64,000 bases of DNA, from positions 3,239,001 through 3,303,000 of the forward strand of contig NC_087392.1 in NCBI RefSeq assembly GCF_963675165.1. The letters are read 5' to 3'. The translations under genes and the position numbers were made by a program. The notes beneath the pieces were generated by a model. It did not search any database. It was given only the letters and a program-made list of their open reading frames with translations, and had not been told where the DNA came from. This stretch comes from Halichondria panicea (taxonomy: Eukaryota; Porifera; Demospongiae; Suberitida; Halichondriidae). Positions 1-12,135 of the stretch are shown in pieces; position 1 is the first letter of the stretch; the number at the start of each line of letters is the position of its first letter.

Positions 1-1190
1 GGTGGCAGCATCCTGCCCAGGGATAGTTCTTTCCGCAAATACTCCTCATGGGCAGATGGCAGTGGTTGACTCTAAACCCTCGGTTAGCCCCTTTAAAATG
101 TATTGGGAAAACGCTCGGTCTGGATGGTGACTACTGCGGGGGGGTCGTCACCCCGGTGAGGGTCGATGGTCGAGCCATGTCCGTACACGGTTTCTTTGTT
201 ATGAATTCTGGAGGGGAAGTGGTTACATGGAAAGCAACAAAAAAAGTAGCCTTGAAATGGCAAAGTTTCAAAGCGTCACTCATTCCACTCAGAATGTGTA
301 TTTAGGGACCCAACTGACCAAACGTTAAACGTTCTCCTCGACAATTTGAAGGATGTACAATTATCACAGATGTTGAATTAAAAGAGCGAAAGCAGGGTGT
401 TTGTCGGGAATTAAAGTGCACCAACCGAAATGAAAGGCAGCACCACAATGAAAAGATTGCTGCAAAATAGGCCTATCAATACGTATATATCCATGGCGGG
501 ATCTGAGTCACAACAAGCGCCGTCACTTGAGATTACTGCTGATGTGTCCTGCCGTTGCACTTTAAATGACTTAACGTATGATTTTATTTTACATTTGTAA
601 TAAACTGCAGGGAAAACTTGAAGGAGGGAGCTACTTTGAAAGAATGTCAGAGATTTGTTTACATCCGTAGCTATTTTCTGGATTGAACATTTCTTCGGAA
701 CATTATGATGGCATTGCTGCTGCTCTTAGGGAGGCAGAATCAAGGTTTTGCTACTCCTCGCACATGCACGACTGTATGCAGGAAATCTTGGTGACTTAAT
801 GGTAATGACTATTGCAAACGCTACCACTGTCCCACTATTCCTTCTTTGAGTACACCAATGCATATAGATAAATGTTCCTGTGGTAGAAAAAGCAGCTCAT
901 GTGATAATTGTAGGTGCCCATGTGCCCATGTGCAAGACGAAAAGTTCAATGTTCGGACCACTACCATGTACTAAGAAAATTGTATGACAAAAAATACTTG
1001 GCCAGTGTAAATGACTATAATTTGCTCATCCGGTTCACACCATGTATACGGGAGCTTCTCAATTGTGCCAATCGATGACCGAAGTTTAAGATTCATTACC
1101 AATTATTTTTAAAAGCTATTCTCATGTTGCAATACAATAATCCGGTCACCCTTGGGACCATGCAGCTTGGCCGGAATAGCGAAGTACCAG
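1..1190. other. No supported gene
   Basis: I see no coding similarity, splice-bounded exon or structured repeat here. A plus-strand open frame at 48-305 (85 codons) is not recognisable and has no supporting context. The stretch is ordinary AT-rich spacer. Confidence 0.5.
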
Positions 1191-1301
1191 TAAATGGCCG
1201 CGGCTAAAATGCGATTCTACCTCGAATACAAATGCATTTGTATTCGAGGTAGGGTCGCATTTTAGCATTTGTATTCGAGGTAGGATCGCCGCGGCCATTT
1301 A
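1191..1301. repeat. 111-base nested palindrome (hairpin repeat)
   Basis: The outer arms are TAAATGGCCGCGGC at 1191-1204 and its complement ending at 1301. The inner arms pair GCTAAAATGCGA with TCGCATTTTAGC. The core, 1217-1252, is a perfect 36-base palindrome centred on ATGCAT. A third partial copy of the CGAGGTAG arm sits on the right side, so the palindrome has been extended by a local duplication. No ORF is present. It looks like a foldback or MITE-type repeat; I see no target duplication, so the family is unknown. Confidence 0.75.
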
Positions 1302-1550
1302 GCGGTTCTGTCTGAGAGATTGTACACAAATCAATACAGTAACTACAGACACTTGTATGGAAGTAGATCTATATGTAAAAGTGTAAAAGCGTATGTCTTG
1401 ATTGACAATAAAAAGATGTTATTTGATTCGAAACAGTCACCATTTTGGTAGCTTCAGATACATGTCCTCGAGGACACAGATTCAGTGTAGCTTTTGATTT
1501 TCAAAGGTGGTGGTGCCAATACATCATCATCATCATCGTCATCGCCATAA

Positions 1551-2910
1551 TCATTTTTTCAGTATCACTAATTGGCTCAGAAGAATTACCAAGTTCTCCA
1601 AGAAAATCTTATTCCCAATGTGGATTGTCCATACCTGTGGATTGTCCATATCAAAACAGTCACTATGAGAAACGAAAGTTTCAAATGAACAGTGATCATC
1701 TCCATGTGTTTGTTGCATTAGATCCAACAGCTCAGTATCTGTTTGTGGATCCAGATCGAGAAATGGATCTACTGTAATACATTGTTGCTGTACTACTACA
1801 TTCAGATCATTGTCAAGTATACCAGCTTTCCGAAAACACTTAGTAATCACAGCAATCCATTGAATTGCACGGATCGACTTAACAATTTCAGTTGCAGTTG
1901 AGCATTTCGTAACAATGTATCGCATGAACAGTTTTCTATAGCATGTTTTAAAATTCATGATGATTCCAAGATCTAGCGGCTGCAGTTTTGAAGTTGTGTT
2001 GGCAGGAAGAAAAACAACTTTAATATTGCTGTATTTATCAACAACATTTGGTGGATGACACCCTGCATTGTCCATAAGCAGCAAAACTGATCTCTTGACT
2101 CGTATCATGTAAGATTTCACTGTTCATCCATGACTTTTTTTGTGCGTAATACCAAACAGGCAATTTCGATTTATCTATACCTTTGAAGCACCTAGGGTTC
2201 TCTGACTTCCAAATTACAATGGGAGGACTCTCGGATTCCCCTAGGGCATTAACAAAAAACAATGCTGTAATGCGCATTCTTGATTCTTTACGGCCAGGCT
2301 TCATCACAGTTCCAGATATCTCTAGGTTCGACGACACATGGTATACGCTCGAACCAGATTCTACAGTGTCACTCCTGACATCTCCAGACTCACCACTACT
2401 ATTTCGAGCTTTCCATCTAGTGAGCCAACCACTAGATGCCGTAAAATTATCGAAACCTAGTCGTTCAGCAATCTGAATGGCTTTCTCCGTCAAAATCGTT
2501 CCATCAGGGAAAATGTTTCTGGAAATTGCAAGCTCCAAGAGTGCCTCATTGATGTCAGCATATTCAGATTTTCTTGTTCTCTTCCGACATTGAGCACGAT
2601 TGCTATCAACATTGGAAAAATACAAATCTTTGATGTGATCCTTATTCTTTAGGATTAATTGTATTTGTGTCCTACCACACTTAAAAGTTTCTGCCAACTT
2701 TCTTGTTTCAATCTTTGGTTCTTTTTCGACAGCTTGTATCACTTCAAACCTCATCTTTAGAGACAAGTCATTCCTTTTGTGTTTGTGGCTAGAGTGTTTG
2801 TGGCTAGAGTGAGGGCCAGGGGCTGGGCGAGAGCCCATTGTGTTGAGACTGGACAGGCAGTCACATGGCCACATGGCATATAGTCTAGAATATTTTGGAT
2901 CAGGATCCAA
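1551..2910 (-). pseudogene. Tigger/pogo-type transposase, broken
   Basis: This is a relic of a Tc1/mariner-superfamily transposase of the pogo/Tigger (CENP-B-like) group. The N-terminal half (2038-2910) has a basic helix-turn-helix (KRNDLSLKMRFEVIQAVE), then a CENP-B/Tc5-type DNA-binding segment with GFDNFTASSGWLTRWKAR, then the start of the DDE domain with NALGESESPPIVIWKS and PRCFKGI. The C-terminal half (1551-2120) is in another frame and has the second catalytic Asp in LLLMDNAGCHPP and the segment PANTTSKLQPLDLGI. A frameshift lies in the overlap at 2038-2120. Sequence that should hold the first catalytic Asp (family motif D-E-T/S-G) is missing after SGDVRSDTVES, so the copy is inactive. 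A 15-base exact tandem duplication (2779-2808) doubles SSHKH near the N-terminus. No clear TIRs were found. Confidence 0.88.
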
Positions 2911-4109
2911 CCTTTACTATAGAGTCTATACTGTAGATCTATACTTTAATTATACTGCATGCTCTGTTTTACCATCGATTTGCTGATTTGTTTTGTTCAG
3001 TGACTGGAATTAATTCATTTGTTCGAGGTTACCACAGCTACAAAAATGTCTGGCATCCAACAGTGGGAGATGTGTTGGTCTTGAAGAGAGAAGCAACAAA
3101 TGAGAAGGAGCAGTTTATGTAGTCGGACATGTGCCAAGAAATATAGCTCCACTTATTTTTGTCTTTCTTGCGATAACTGGGGATCCTCTTAATCGTGGTG
3201 CGGGATGGAGGTTTTTCATTTGTTTGGCCCTAAATTGTATCTCAAACGACTTGAAGATATCAGATTTCTCTTCATTACACTTATAGAATGTGTGTAGAAC
3301 AGAATTATCCAAACCACACCCAAAACCACACCCAAAACGTCATATCCGGCCGTAATATATCAGGTTTGGGACAGCCAGCACTGGCCGGTAAACAGAATAG
3401 CGAGTGGCCGTACTTCAGGCCGTACTTCAGGTCGAGTTTTGTGTAGAAAACATATAGCGTGCCAAGCCGGTATGAGGTGGCCGCATTTCAGAGAGCCGGA
3501 GTCTACTGTACATGAAACTGAAGTTATAATTATCATCTCATGCATATACATTGTATTGTATTTATGTCCTTGACGTTTTGACTGTTCATATAACGCAGAT
3601 TATCGCACAAAAATGAACAAATCGAAATTGAGCTGGAGCAATACGGAATAAAATAATTGTTATTGGAACATGAAAACCATAAAAGGGTGAATAATGAAGG
3701 TCAAACAACAAGATAGATCAAGAGGCAGATGATTGCAAGGAGGTTCTTGTGCGAAGGGTAAAAAATGCTTATGCCATTCTGACCCAAGTGAAGAAAGATG
3801 TATAAAAGATGTATACAAAGATAATTATATTGACGGAGACGGAGTCTGAGAGTGTTGTTGTTCATATCAAGAGTGTACAATTTCATGCACGGTGGTAAGA
3901 TGGTTGACAATAACTCCGTGGCAATAACTTATTCCGAATAATTTTTGTATATCTAGTTTTGTTGCTTTAAAGTATCGTAAGTTCAGATTTCCTCCCAGGG
4001 TGCCCCCCCCTGTATACACCGCTTCATAACAGACACCCTTGGGAACAATAATTATAATTATGTTTTGGCTTTTATACTTTTATACAGATGTGGCCTTTGT
4101 TGAGAGGTA
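2911..4109. other. Spacer with local duplications, no supported gene
   Basis: Short adjacent duplications are visible at 3310-3335 (CCACACCCAAAA twice) and 3411-3432 (CCGTACTTCAGG twice). GGCCGG-rich words recur around 3350-3500, suggesting a decayed repeat. I found no coding similarity on either strand. Confidence 0.5.
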
Positions 4110-4644
4110 CCCTTTAACCGTCACGCAATAAGTGACTTTTTTGCGAAATTCTAATTCTGCGATAAGATTACTTCCTAAGTATCTCGAATTACGCACATCC
4201 CTCACATCCCTGTACAGAGTAGAATCACGTGCAATTTAGTCTAGAATTTTCCAAGCCTATGTTAAAATTTCATTAGCCGCACGAACTATGGCTAGGTGTG
4301 CCTATGATGGCGATGTCTCAGGAGAGGGATACCTTTATGCCAGACGCTGATGAACTGTCATGACATAGACCTAGCGAAATGGGCTCACTGTGTGACTCTG
4401 GTAAGTAGTATAGTATAGCTAGAATAAGCTAAAATAGAATTAGCAGTAAGCTTGTAAATTTCATAGATCGATGTGAAAATCAAGCCATGATGATCCATAA
4501 ACAAAAAATTTTGGATTTTATCTCACCGCATTTAAAATGATAAAAACGGGTGGGCGCAATAACCATGGTTGCCATTATGGCAACACATGTTGCACCATTT
4601 TATTATGGGCATTCTATTGGTATATGGTAGCGACGGTTAAAGGG
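4110..4644 (+). mobile_element. Non-autonomous piggyBac-type element, copy 1
   Basis: The left end is CCCTTTAACCGTC (4110) and the right end is its complement GACGGTTAAAGGG (to 4644), followed by TTAA at 4645-4648. CCC...GGG ends at TTAA are the piggyBac hallmark. The left TTAA has decayed to GGTA. The interior keeps the start of a coding exon with MPDAD ending at a GACTCTG|GTAAGT splice donor (about 4394), but no catalytic domain. It is one of four related copies here (also 8103, 47737 and 56942). The exon is more decayed than in the copy at 47737-48382. Confidence 0.8.
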
Positions 4645-4648
4645 TTAA

Positions 4649-6435
4649 TATTTTGGGCTGTAGTCACAGCCTCCTTGTAGAAGGTACACAAAGCTGCCGA
4701 AATGATAATACAACACTAAAAAAACTGAGTTTTCAAGCTCGCTTCTAGCCAACGAAATGTGCTCCCCACTGGGACTCTTAGTACTGTGCACACTAGGTGT
4801 GCATCATAAGCCGAAACGCGGATCAATGCGCACGTGCTCCGTCCTCTCCTTATATCTATGGTAAAATTATGGTAAAATTATGGCATTCCATATTTTGTCT
4901 GGCATTATAATTATAGTGGGTGGTGCTCCAGCCCTATCCAGACTCAGAGAAGCTCAAGTAGATAGTTCAACCGCTGGCTAGAATTAAGGAAGCTACACTT
5001 ACTGCAGCTAAATACAGTTAGCTGTTAGTTACAATAACTTTATACCAGTTAGATCTAGCTAGCTAAGCTGTCCTAAAAAACTTACTTTTCTTCGATCGTT
5101 ACTGGGATATCCATGGGTAGTAAAGAGTGGGGCTAGGCAGCAGGAAGTGGTTTGCTGTATCACAGCTTGCCTCACAACATGGACATCGAATCATATGTTG
5201 GTCGGGCAATAATTTTGGCACGTAAAGGTAACATATAAATTTAAATAACATAAATTTAAATGAAAGATTACCTAGACACTTTGTCGAAGATTAGTTTTAG
5301 TGATATATCACCGAGGTGTCCAGTGTTTCTGGAATGCACAAAGTTTCGCCAATGGAAGTTGCAGTGTGCTTAAGAAAGACAATGCAGGTAGATTCCATAC
5401 CTCAAGGTAACAACCTGACTAGAGACGTGGATGAATGGATTAACAGTTACAAGTGAATTATTTAAGCCAAAAAAGAACTATTGACTTCGTATGAACATTC
5501 AACATCAAATTCACAGGCTGTACATTGGCATTGCCTAGTACAAACTAGGATATTCGAAGTCCCGAAATAAAATTGTAATAGCGGATGTTGACTTGTTAGC
5601 ACCTAGGCCTGCTTATTCAAATGTTCCATATGGTGATGGTAATCCACGTGTCCATAAAAATTGATTGGCCTGGCGAGGAGTGAAAATGTAGTAAGTAAAA
5701 CTTCGAGAGTAGTTTTTGCGACCCAGAGAAACGAAAAATTGGTATCCATAAGTTAAGTATCTTAAGCCATCCCCTTGTAGTTAATGTGTCCTCAACTCAT
5801 TAGCATATTCCTCATTAGCATATTCTAGTACCCTAGTACCTCATCTGGTGGTCTCTGTTGGCTTAAAGATAAATTAACATCAACTTTCTTGCAAAAAGTT
5901 TCTTTCCTCTCCTCTTATACACGTTTTCATCACGTTTTCATCCAAGTATTTTTGAGGCATATGATGAAATGAAGTCATGCCCAGCAGGTTGACATTATGC
6001 GGTTACAACTGTAACGATGAAGTCATCGCAGGCATGGAATGCCTTTGGGTCAGCAGGTACATACATTTCTGCGATTGACCTCAGTTGAACCAAAGCCCCT
6101 TTGTTTTCCACATCACCTGCATCAAATCATAGATAATGCATGACCAAACACATCGTCTGAGTTTATCCTCAATTCAGCACAACTCCTTGCACGGGAGGCA
6201 GTCATTTGATCACCACGAAACAGAAGCAGAAGACGAAACAGAAGAGTGTTGCCTTGTGATGGTACATATTTCAATGAAATCACTTCTTCTTCTTATACTT
6301 TCGCCTATAATATACATAAATATAATTATTACATGATAAACATGCGCAACACATGAAGCTATAATTTTTTTGTACTATGGTTGCACCAAAGATCAAAGGC
6401 TTCAGTTGTAGTTTATACTACTTATACAACCTATC
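4649..6435. other. No supported gene
   Basis: AT-rich spacer with several ATAATTAT-type short palindromes and small direct duplications (for example 4858-4877 GGTAAAATTAT twice). Open frames here are short and unrecognised. Confidence 0.45.
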
Positions 6436-6503
6436 TGACCACAGCCATGGTATATGGCAGTTATACCCTAGTGTATAACTGCCATATACCATGGCTGTGG
6501 TCA
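6436..6503. repeat. Perfect hairpin, 31-base arms, 6-base loop
   Basis: Arms 6436-6466 and 6473-6503 are exact reverse complements (left arm begins TGACCACAGCCATGG). The loop is CCTAGT. With no mismatches or bulges it resembles a recent foldback element more than a microRNA precursor, which normally has imperfect pairing. No target duplication is evident. Confidence 0.85.
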
Positions 6504-7210
6504 AACTACATGTACAGCTAGAACTGAATACAGTATCCCACCTTTGCAACAAAATTGACACACTGTTTCAATTAAAACAATGACACACTACTCTGACACA
6601 CTACTCAATACAATCAATATTAGCAATATTAGAGTTAGAGAGAATTCAATACAAAACAGACTACTAATGATTTTAGTCAACATAAAAAGAGCCAAGTTCG
6701 AGCGATGAATAGTTCCAAAAAGGAGGCAAATTTCGAAGAACTCCGTGATCGTGAATCGAACGATACTGGTTTGTTTGTGTTGCTTTTTTCAACTTTCAAC
6801 ATTGGTTGTCACAACCTGCTTATTACATTGCTGCATGGGACCAGGAGCAGTAAGAAGGGTCCAGACTGCCAAGTGTTTCTCAGACTAAAGAGACTGCACT
6901 GTACTGGCCCTGCACTGGGCCAGTACAGTAGGCTTGTGGAATGATATTTTGGGGTACATTTGCACTCTTTGCACCAGTGTACTTTCTTGAAGTGCCTTCT
7001 ATAAAGATGCAGAAACACAGCCTTCACAATTGCTTGCTTGAATCATAGACGCTTGCTTGAATCAGCCATCGCTTTTTAAAAAAATAGCAAATTCATTGCA
7101 TAGCTATAGCAACAGTGACGTCAAACAGTAGTTATAAGCATATTCATTGAAGAAGCATGACAGGAAGTAGCTAAACATAGTAGTACAGTTCTAAACATAG
7201 TACAAGCCAG
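6504..7210. other. No supported gene
   Basis: Spacer with short tandem duplications (6579-6604, CTACTCTGACACA-type). A 79-codon open frame at 6705-6944 has no recognisable similarity; on the other strand the same stretch holds a 14-base inverted repeat around CTGTACTGGCCC. Confidence 0.4.
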
Positions 7211-7310
7211 TTAAACTATGGCCTCTCGTGGTATATTTGCTTTACACGCTCGAGTAATCTGATAAACCACGAGGCGCAAATCAAATATACCACTCGAGGC
7301 CATTGTTTAA
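7211..7310. repeat. 100-base inverted repeat (MITE-like)
   Basis: Left arm 7211-7239 (TTAAACTATGGCCTCTCGTG...) pairs with right arm 7282-7310 with about three mismatches. Both outer ends read TTAA. A second smaller inverted pair (CCTCTCGTGG with CCACGAGG) lies inside. It is probably a short foldback TE. The TTAA ends could be a target duplication, but no CCC/GGG termini are present. Confidence 0.65.
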
Positions 7311-8102
7311 CTATAACATATACATCATGTATAATAATTATGACGACGTACAATTTCTGACTTAACCGAATAGCCGCGTTATGATTTCATACGTAGTACC
7401 ACCCACCGCGGAAAATTAATTTTAAATTATCAGCCAGCCAGAAAGATGCGTAGCTAAGAAGCAGTAGCAGTTTTCTGCAGGCAACTTTGTTGCAAACTAG
7501 GGTGTATAGCGATCATCATTTTCCTGCCTTTTGAGCTGCACCTACCTAGGATAGCTGTGTGAAATATACCCTGTTTTTAGAGTGTAGTCTACAACGTTTG
7601 ATATTCAACTCTTTTTCAGCATTCGCTGCATAACTTGGAAACAGTGACAGTTTTCTTTATTCAACTTCTTAGCAAAGTAGTTACTGTGTCAGGATCTCCT
7701 GGTCCAACGAAACCAAGGGCCAACGTAAGCTTACTATGAAACTAGGTGATGTCGAGTATTATAGTTCTCTTTTGAATAAATCCGCATCATAACATTCTGC
7801 TTGCTGATTGGATTACCGGCCCCACCATCTCCATCAATTTCTGCTACTTTGCTCACTTACTTTAAATAATAACAGTACAAACCACGAGCAAACTTTCTTG
7901 GCACTGTTAAAACAGGGGCCATGTACTAGGGTGTAAATAAGACCTGGTTTGAGGAAGGGAGTCATAGCATAAGGTGTAAACTGCATAAGGTGTAAACTAC
8001 AATAGTGTAAACTACAATAGCTATTGAGTGCATGAGTGCATCATTATAATTATGTCGCTATACATTTATCAGCCAATTGACCTTCTAAGTTAACTGAGTT
8101 AA
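7311..8102. other. No supported gene
   Basis: Spacer between a foldback repeat and a piggyBac copy. Short duplications are present (7968-8019, CATAAGGTGTAAACT and CAATAGTGTAAACTA). No exon-like segment was recognised. Confidence 0.45.
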
Positions 8103-8751
8103 CCCTTTAACCGTCGGATTCTTAATTAACAGTGAAGTGAAATGGGTTTCCAGAGCAATAAAATGCCAAGGAATAAAATGGTGCAACATGTGTCGTTATT
8201 ACGCTTTATCATTTTAAATGCTCGGCCAGCAAATCCGATCAGCCAGCTTGACTATGCTTGACTAAGCTTGATTTTCACATCATATGAATGTAACAGTGCT
8301 AAGATAATTATATCAATTTGAAGTACAATACATACTATTACTATTATCTATGAAATTTACAAGCTCACATAAAGACTGTTCATTACTCTATTTTAGCTAT
8401 ACTATACTTACACACTATACTTAGGCTATGAGGCTATACTACTTGCCAGAGTCACGGTCTTTCACCGTCCTGGTCCATGTCATGCATGTCCTCAGTCCCA
8501 GACAGCGTCTGGCATAAAGCTGATAGCCGTATCCCTCACCAGAGGAGACATCAGCACATCGGCACAAACTTCGTGCGTAAGTCGTGCGGTAAGATGTTAA
8601 TGAAATTTTACATAGCAACGTGGCTTGGAAAATTCTAGACTAAATTGCACGAGCTCTTCTATACAAGGATGTGCCTACTTCCTAAGTATCGCAGAATTAG
8701 AATTTCGCAAAAAGTCACTATTGCGGCCGTGGCCCGTGACGGTTAAAGTGG
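8103..8751 (-). mobile_element. Non-autonomous piggyBac-type element, copy 2
   Basis: Intact left end: TTAA (8099-8102) followed by CCCTTTAACCGTC. The right end is GACGGTTAAAGTGG, mutated from the expected AAAGGGTTAA. The body matches the copies at 47737 and 56942 over several hundred bases, including the N-terminal exon in the minus orientation (tract CTTTCACCGTCCTGGTCCATG at about 8460-8480 and beyond) and the first-exon splice donor. The exon is shortened by internal deletions. There is no DDE domain, so movement would need a transposase in trans. Confidence 0.82.
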
Positions 8752-10016
8752 TAGATATTGTGGTATAGCCCACAAGTTATAATTATGTATATGGGACTGG
8801 TTAATGATAATTAGTAAGTTAGAATACCAAAGTACAAGGTGTTGCAGCAAGATCACATGCACTAAAGCACATGCTGCTCATGCAAACAACCCAGTATGTG
8901 TATAGATTTGTCTGTATAACTAATAAACTTTTTGCATTCTCAAACGGCGGAAATGACACCTGTAATGCTGCCAACGAACGTACTGACATTTAAAATTGAA
9001 CATGGACAACTTTTTTATTTAGTGCTACTGTCAGACCCCATTATGATCATAAAACATTTTATACATCATCATGTCCCTTAAAATTAAGTTTCATCATTGA
9101 CGACTTAAGAAATTCATCACATAAACACACTAATGTTTTGGAACAATACATAGCATACTAATAGTTTCTGGTAACAACATGGTGAGGGAGGCACAAAAGA
9201 AAAAAGTGAGTGCTGAGTTTGCTGAGTTACTGAGTTACAATGTTTACAAAAATAATTATAACAGTGGAAATGATGGTTGTACTCTACTGTTCAAGTAATT
9301 GTACCACTTTTTGCGAGTTGAGGATAAATATGTCTTGAGGTTTCCAATCTTGTTCCAATCTTGTACCATGTCCAAGCCCAAGCTCTTATACAAAGTGCCA
9401 TCAACATTCACCCAGTTATGAAGAAAATTCCAGATTGAATTAATGCACACCTTAAATTAATGCACACCTTAAAATGCTTACCTACTCCTTGACCAGCGGT
9501 GGAGCTGTTGTTGTCACTCCCTACAAAACTACAAAACCATGTACAACATTTTATAGTTAGTTTTTCATGCATATGTTCTCTGAGCTCTGAGTCTGATCCA
9601 AGCCCATGATAACACAGTAGCTCTAATGCTCAAAGTGTATGGGACCAATGTTCTGCGTCAGTTTCCTGAAATACGAATGTTTTGCTTCATGTTTTGCTTC
9701 ATGGTCCAAGCATGACGTACATTCTTCTCATAACCTACTTCAGAATTAGTCGAGGCATATGCACGGTGCATGAGCTAGGGTGCATGAGGGTAGAGCCTTC
9801 ATGTGCTACATCATTCATCAGATATTTTCAGGTGCCAATAGTATGTCAACAATGCTAAGCAAGTCCAGATAGTTGGGCCAGTGGTTAGGAACTTTGCGTC
9901 CTACGCAGCAATTTTCCCAGCAACCACATCTGAGCAGCTAATAAGCAATACTCTTGTTTCAATTTGCAGAGCTTTTACTTGAGATTTGTTGACAAATATA
10001 CTCCCAATGTGTACAG
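8752..10016. other. No supported gene
   Basis: Spacer with local duplications (for example 9219-9238 GCTGAGTTTGCTGAGTTACTGAG). Possible exon fragments precede the open segment at 10017, including 9968-10016, but none can be assigned. Confidence 0.4.
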
Positions 10017-10193
10017 GTTATCTACACGCTGTATCCTTGGTTTCGTACTCCAACATACCCAGCAAATCATACCTTCGAGTACATCATGCATGACGTCCTG
10101 AACCCTCTAGAGAATCGAGGATTGATCGGCCTTCAAATCGTAGTTGTGGTTGATATTTATAACGACAAAAAAGTAGTGTCTGGGGTAAATTAG
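10017..10193 (+). CDS. Possible terminal exon, unrecognised protein
   Basis: An open segment of 58 codons plus a TAG stop follows a plausible acceptor (GTGTACAG at 10009-10016). It has no ATG of its own, so it could only be a 3' exon. The translation is natural-looking (VIYTLYPWFRTPTYPANH..., then FEYIMHDVLNPLENRGLIG) with ordinary amino-acid composition. I do not recognise the family. I could not join upstream exons with confidence, so it may be a fragment of a host gene, a TE remnant, or chance. Confidence 0.3.
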   Translation, partial: VIYTLYPWFRTPTYPANHTFEYIMHDVLNPLENRGLIGLQIVVVVDIYNDKKVVSGVN

Positions 10194-11077
10194 AAGTAGT
10201 GTCTAGTCAGCAGTTTCACAACCAACTAAACTGCTGCTGCTGATGACTTTTCCACAGACTTCGTTGATGATTAGTCAATAGTCAAGTGATTCTGAGTTTA
10301 GCAATGCCAGACGCACAGCGAGTCACAGCGAGTCAACCGAGTGTATAATAAATCCACACGTTTGAGTACGTATCACCACCAATGAAACGACTGAGGGGCA
10401 GTCGATTCTGTTTACACATTAGCTAATTTTCAAAAAATGATTGTGTTTGAGCTATGCACATGCTGTAGGTACCAGCTGCTCTTTCACATGGTTGTGCGTA
10501 CGCAACCAATCTTAGTGAGTCTCCGGCAGTATCTTGGCACCACCCCCAACTAATTAGCAATTGTTTACAAACATTCACAATTATGTACACAAACAATATT
10601 GTATGGAGGAATTGTATGGAGGAAGTGGTTCAATCAGAATCAGCAGAAACTTGCAGACGCTCTTTTCAAGTTCAATGGTGGCCCACTGCTGGTGGCCCAC
10701 TGCTGAATATTGAAGCTAGGAAGATGCTACTCTGTAGCTTCTTCCTATTTTCTAGCTTGAACTCTGAGGAGTAGCTTCCTATCTGGCTATGATCCCATTC
10801 TGACTCAACAAGGCATCGATATCCTCACTCTAGGCATCTGCTGCTGTTTCTAGTTTTGCTGTGTAGCAACATTATAATAGTAGTTAATCCGAGGGGTTGT
10901 CTGTCTGTCCTCCACATTGTACTGATATCATTAATTTTATTCATTACCCAAGATTGTGTATTATGTAGTGTTAAAGTGTTAAGTGTTAATCTTTATCAGT
11001 GCATGTGACGTCGTATATTATGTTTCCCAAGTGATTCATAGCAATGAGTTTTTAAAGCTGGCCGCTTTTCCATTTAT
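10194..11077. other. No supported gene
   Basis: Spacer. Adjacent duplications occur at 10316-10330 (CACAGCGAGT twice) and 10605-10626 (TGTATGGAGGAA twice). Open frame 10583-10774 contains these duplications and is not recognisable. Confidence 0.4.
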
Positions 11078-11120
11078 GGGGCTAATTAGCATAATTGAAT
11101 TAGTTTTTTGGAAAAAGGAA
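11078..11120. repeat. Dispersed repeat fragment, copy A
   Basis: GGGCTAATTAGCATAATTG... through GGAAAAAGGAA is repeated in inverted orientation at 27638-27688 with a small internal duplication there. This is a short piece of a dispersed family; no ends are visible. Confidence 0.6.
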
Positions 11121-12135
11121 TAATTCGTGTTGAATCGTAATTCGTGTTGAATCGTCATGTTGAATCGTCATGTTGCATTGTCATGTTGCATACAGCATTG
11201 TGTTTAAATTTTGGTATTCGCCCGGGCGCATGTGTCTACTCACCTGGATGCGATAGTGCGCCTCAACACAACAAGTTAAAAATTTGGCAGATTTTGGTGT
11301 TAAAGCTTCGTTGTTCGTTGTCGAATAATTGTTGGACACGGCCTTTATTTGAGGCACCCTACGTAATTACATGATCCCGTATCAGGAACAAGGGTCGCTA
11401 AAATAGAAAGCTGGTCCTCTTTGCTGTGATCCACAGTGCACTACAACTACAACTCAGTTTATGTTGCTGTGCGTCGCACACTACATGCACTGCATTTATA
11501 TATGGTTTCTTAATTGGGTTGCTCTCTGGACTTTTGAATGACCATCATCTGCTAAGCACCTTGCTATAAAGCACCACCCACGCCTATCAACAATTTTAGA
11601 CCAATCAGAAAGCAGATAGCCTACAACGCAGTCCGCCATTATACTTGAAAAAGCTGACCGTGATGATGACCGTGATGACGAATGACTTCATGTTTCATGT
11701 TGTCGGAGGAGAACGACTCGTTCATCGAATATGGCGTTCATGTTTAAGCGGATAGATGCGTTCCGGCAGGGCTTCGATGGGCAATCACTTGAACTGAGAA
11801 CTTTCATCTGTTGTATGATTATCATGTTTACATGTGTCATAATTATTAACATGATGAACATTTGCCTGACATAATTATACTGAACGGTGTTGGTGTTGTA
11901 ATGTGAGTAAAATTTTAACTTTGCAGCTAGCCCTCCTCTATAATTACATCATAATACGGTGTAACAAATTCGGTGTCTACGCACTAGGCGTGATAATCAA
12001 CATAAACAAATTGCCATCACCATACCCTCTTATAGCGAGTATAATTTTATAGCCAAGTTAAAATAAAGGCTAAATGCTTGTACCCAACTCAGTACTCCGT
12101 TCGTAGGGTACAAGGGATCCCGTCACTCCTCCTCC
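11121..12135. other. No confident gene; possible first exon near 11731
   Basis: Local duplications of CGTGTTGAATCGT-type words are dense at 11127-11190. At 11731 an ATG opens a 49-codon plus frame (MAFMFKRIDAFRQGFDGQSL...) whose first 27 codons look coding before an AT-rich tail; it could be a first exon, but no second exon was identified. Nothing else is recognisable. Confidence 0.3.

Noticed and set aside
48-305. 85-codon open frame at the left edge
   Set aside because: No recognisable domain, no splice or promoter context, and no repeat-family match that I can see; frames of this length are common by chance here.
6436-6503. microRNA precursor
   Set aside because: Pairing is perfect over 31 bases with a 6-base loop, unlike the bulged stems of animal microRNAs; a foldback repeat fits better without small-RNA data.
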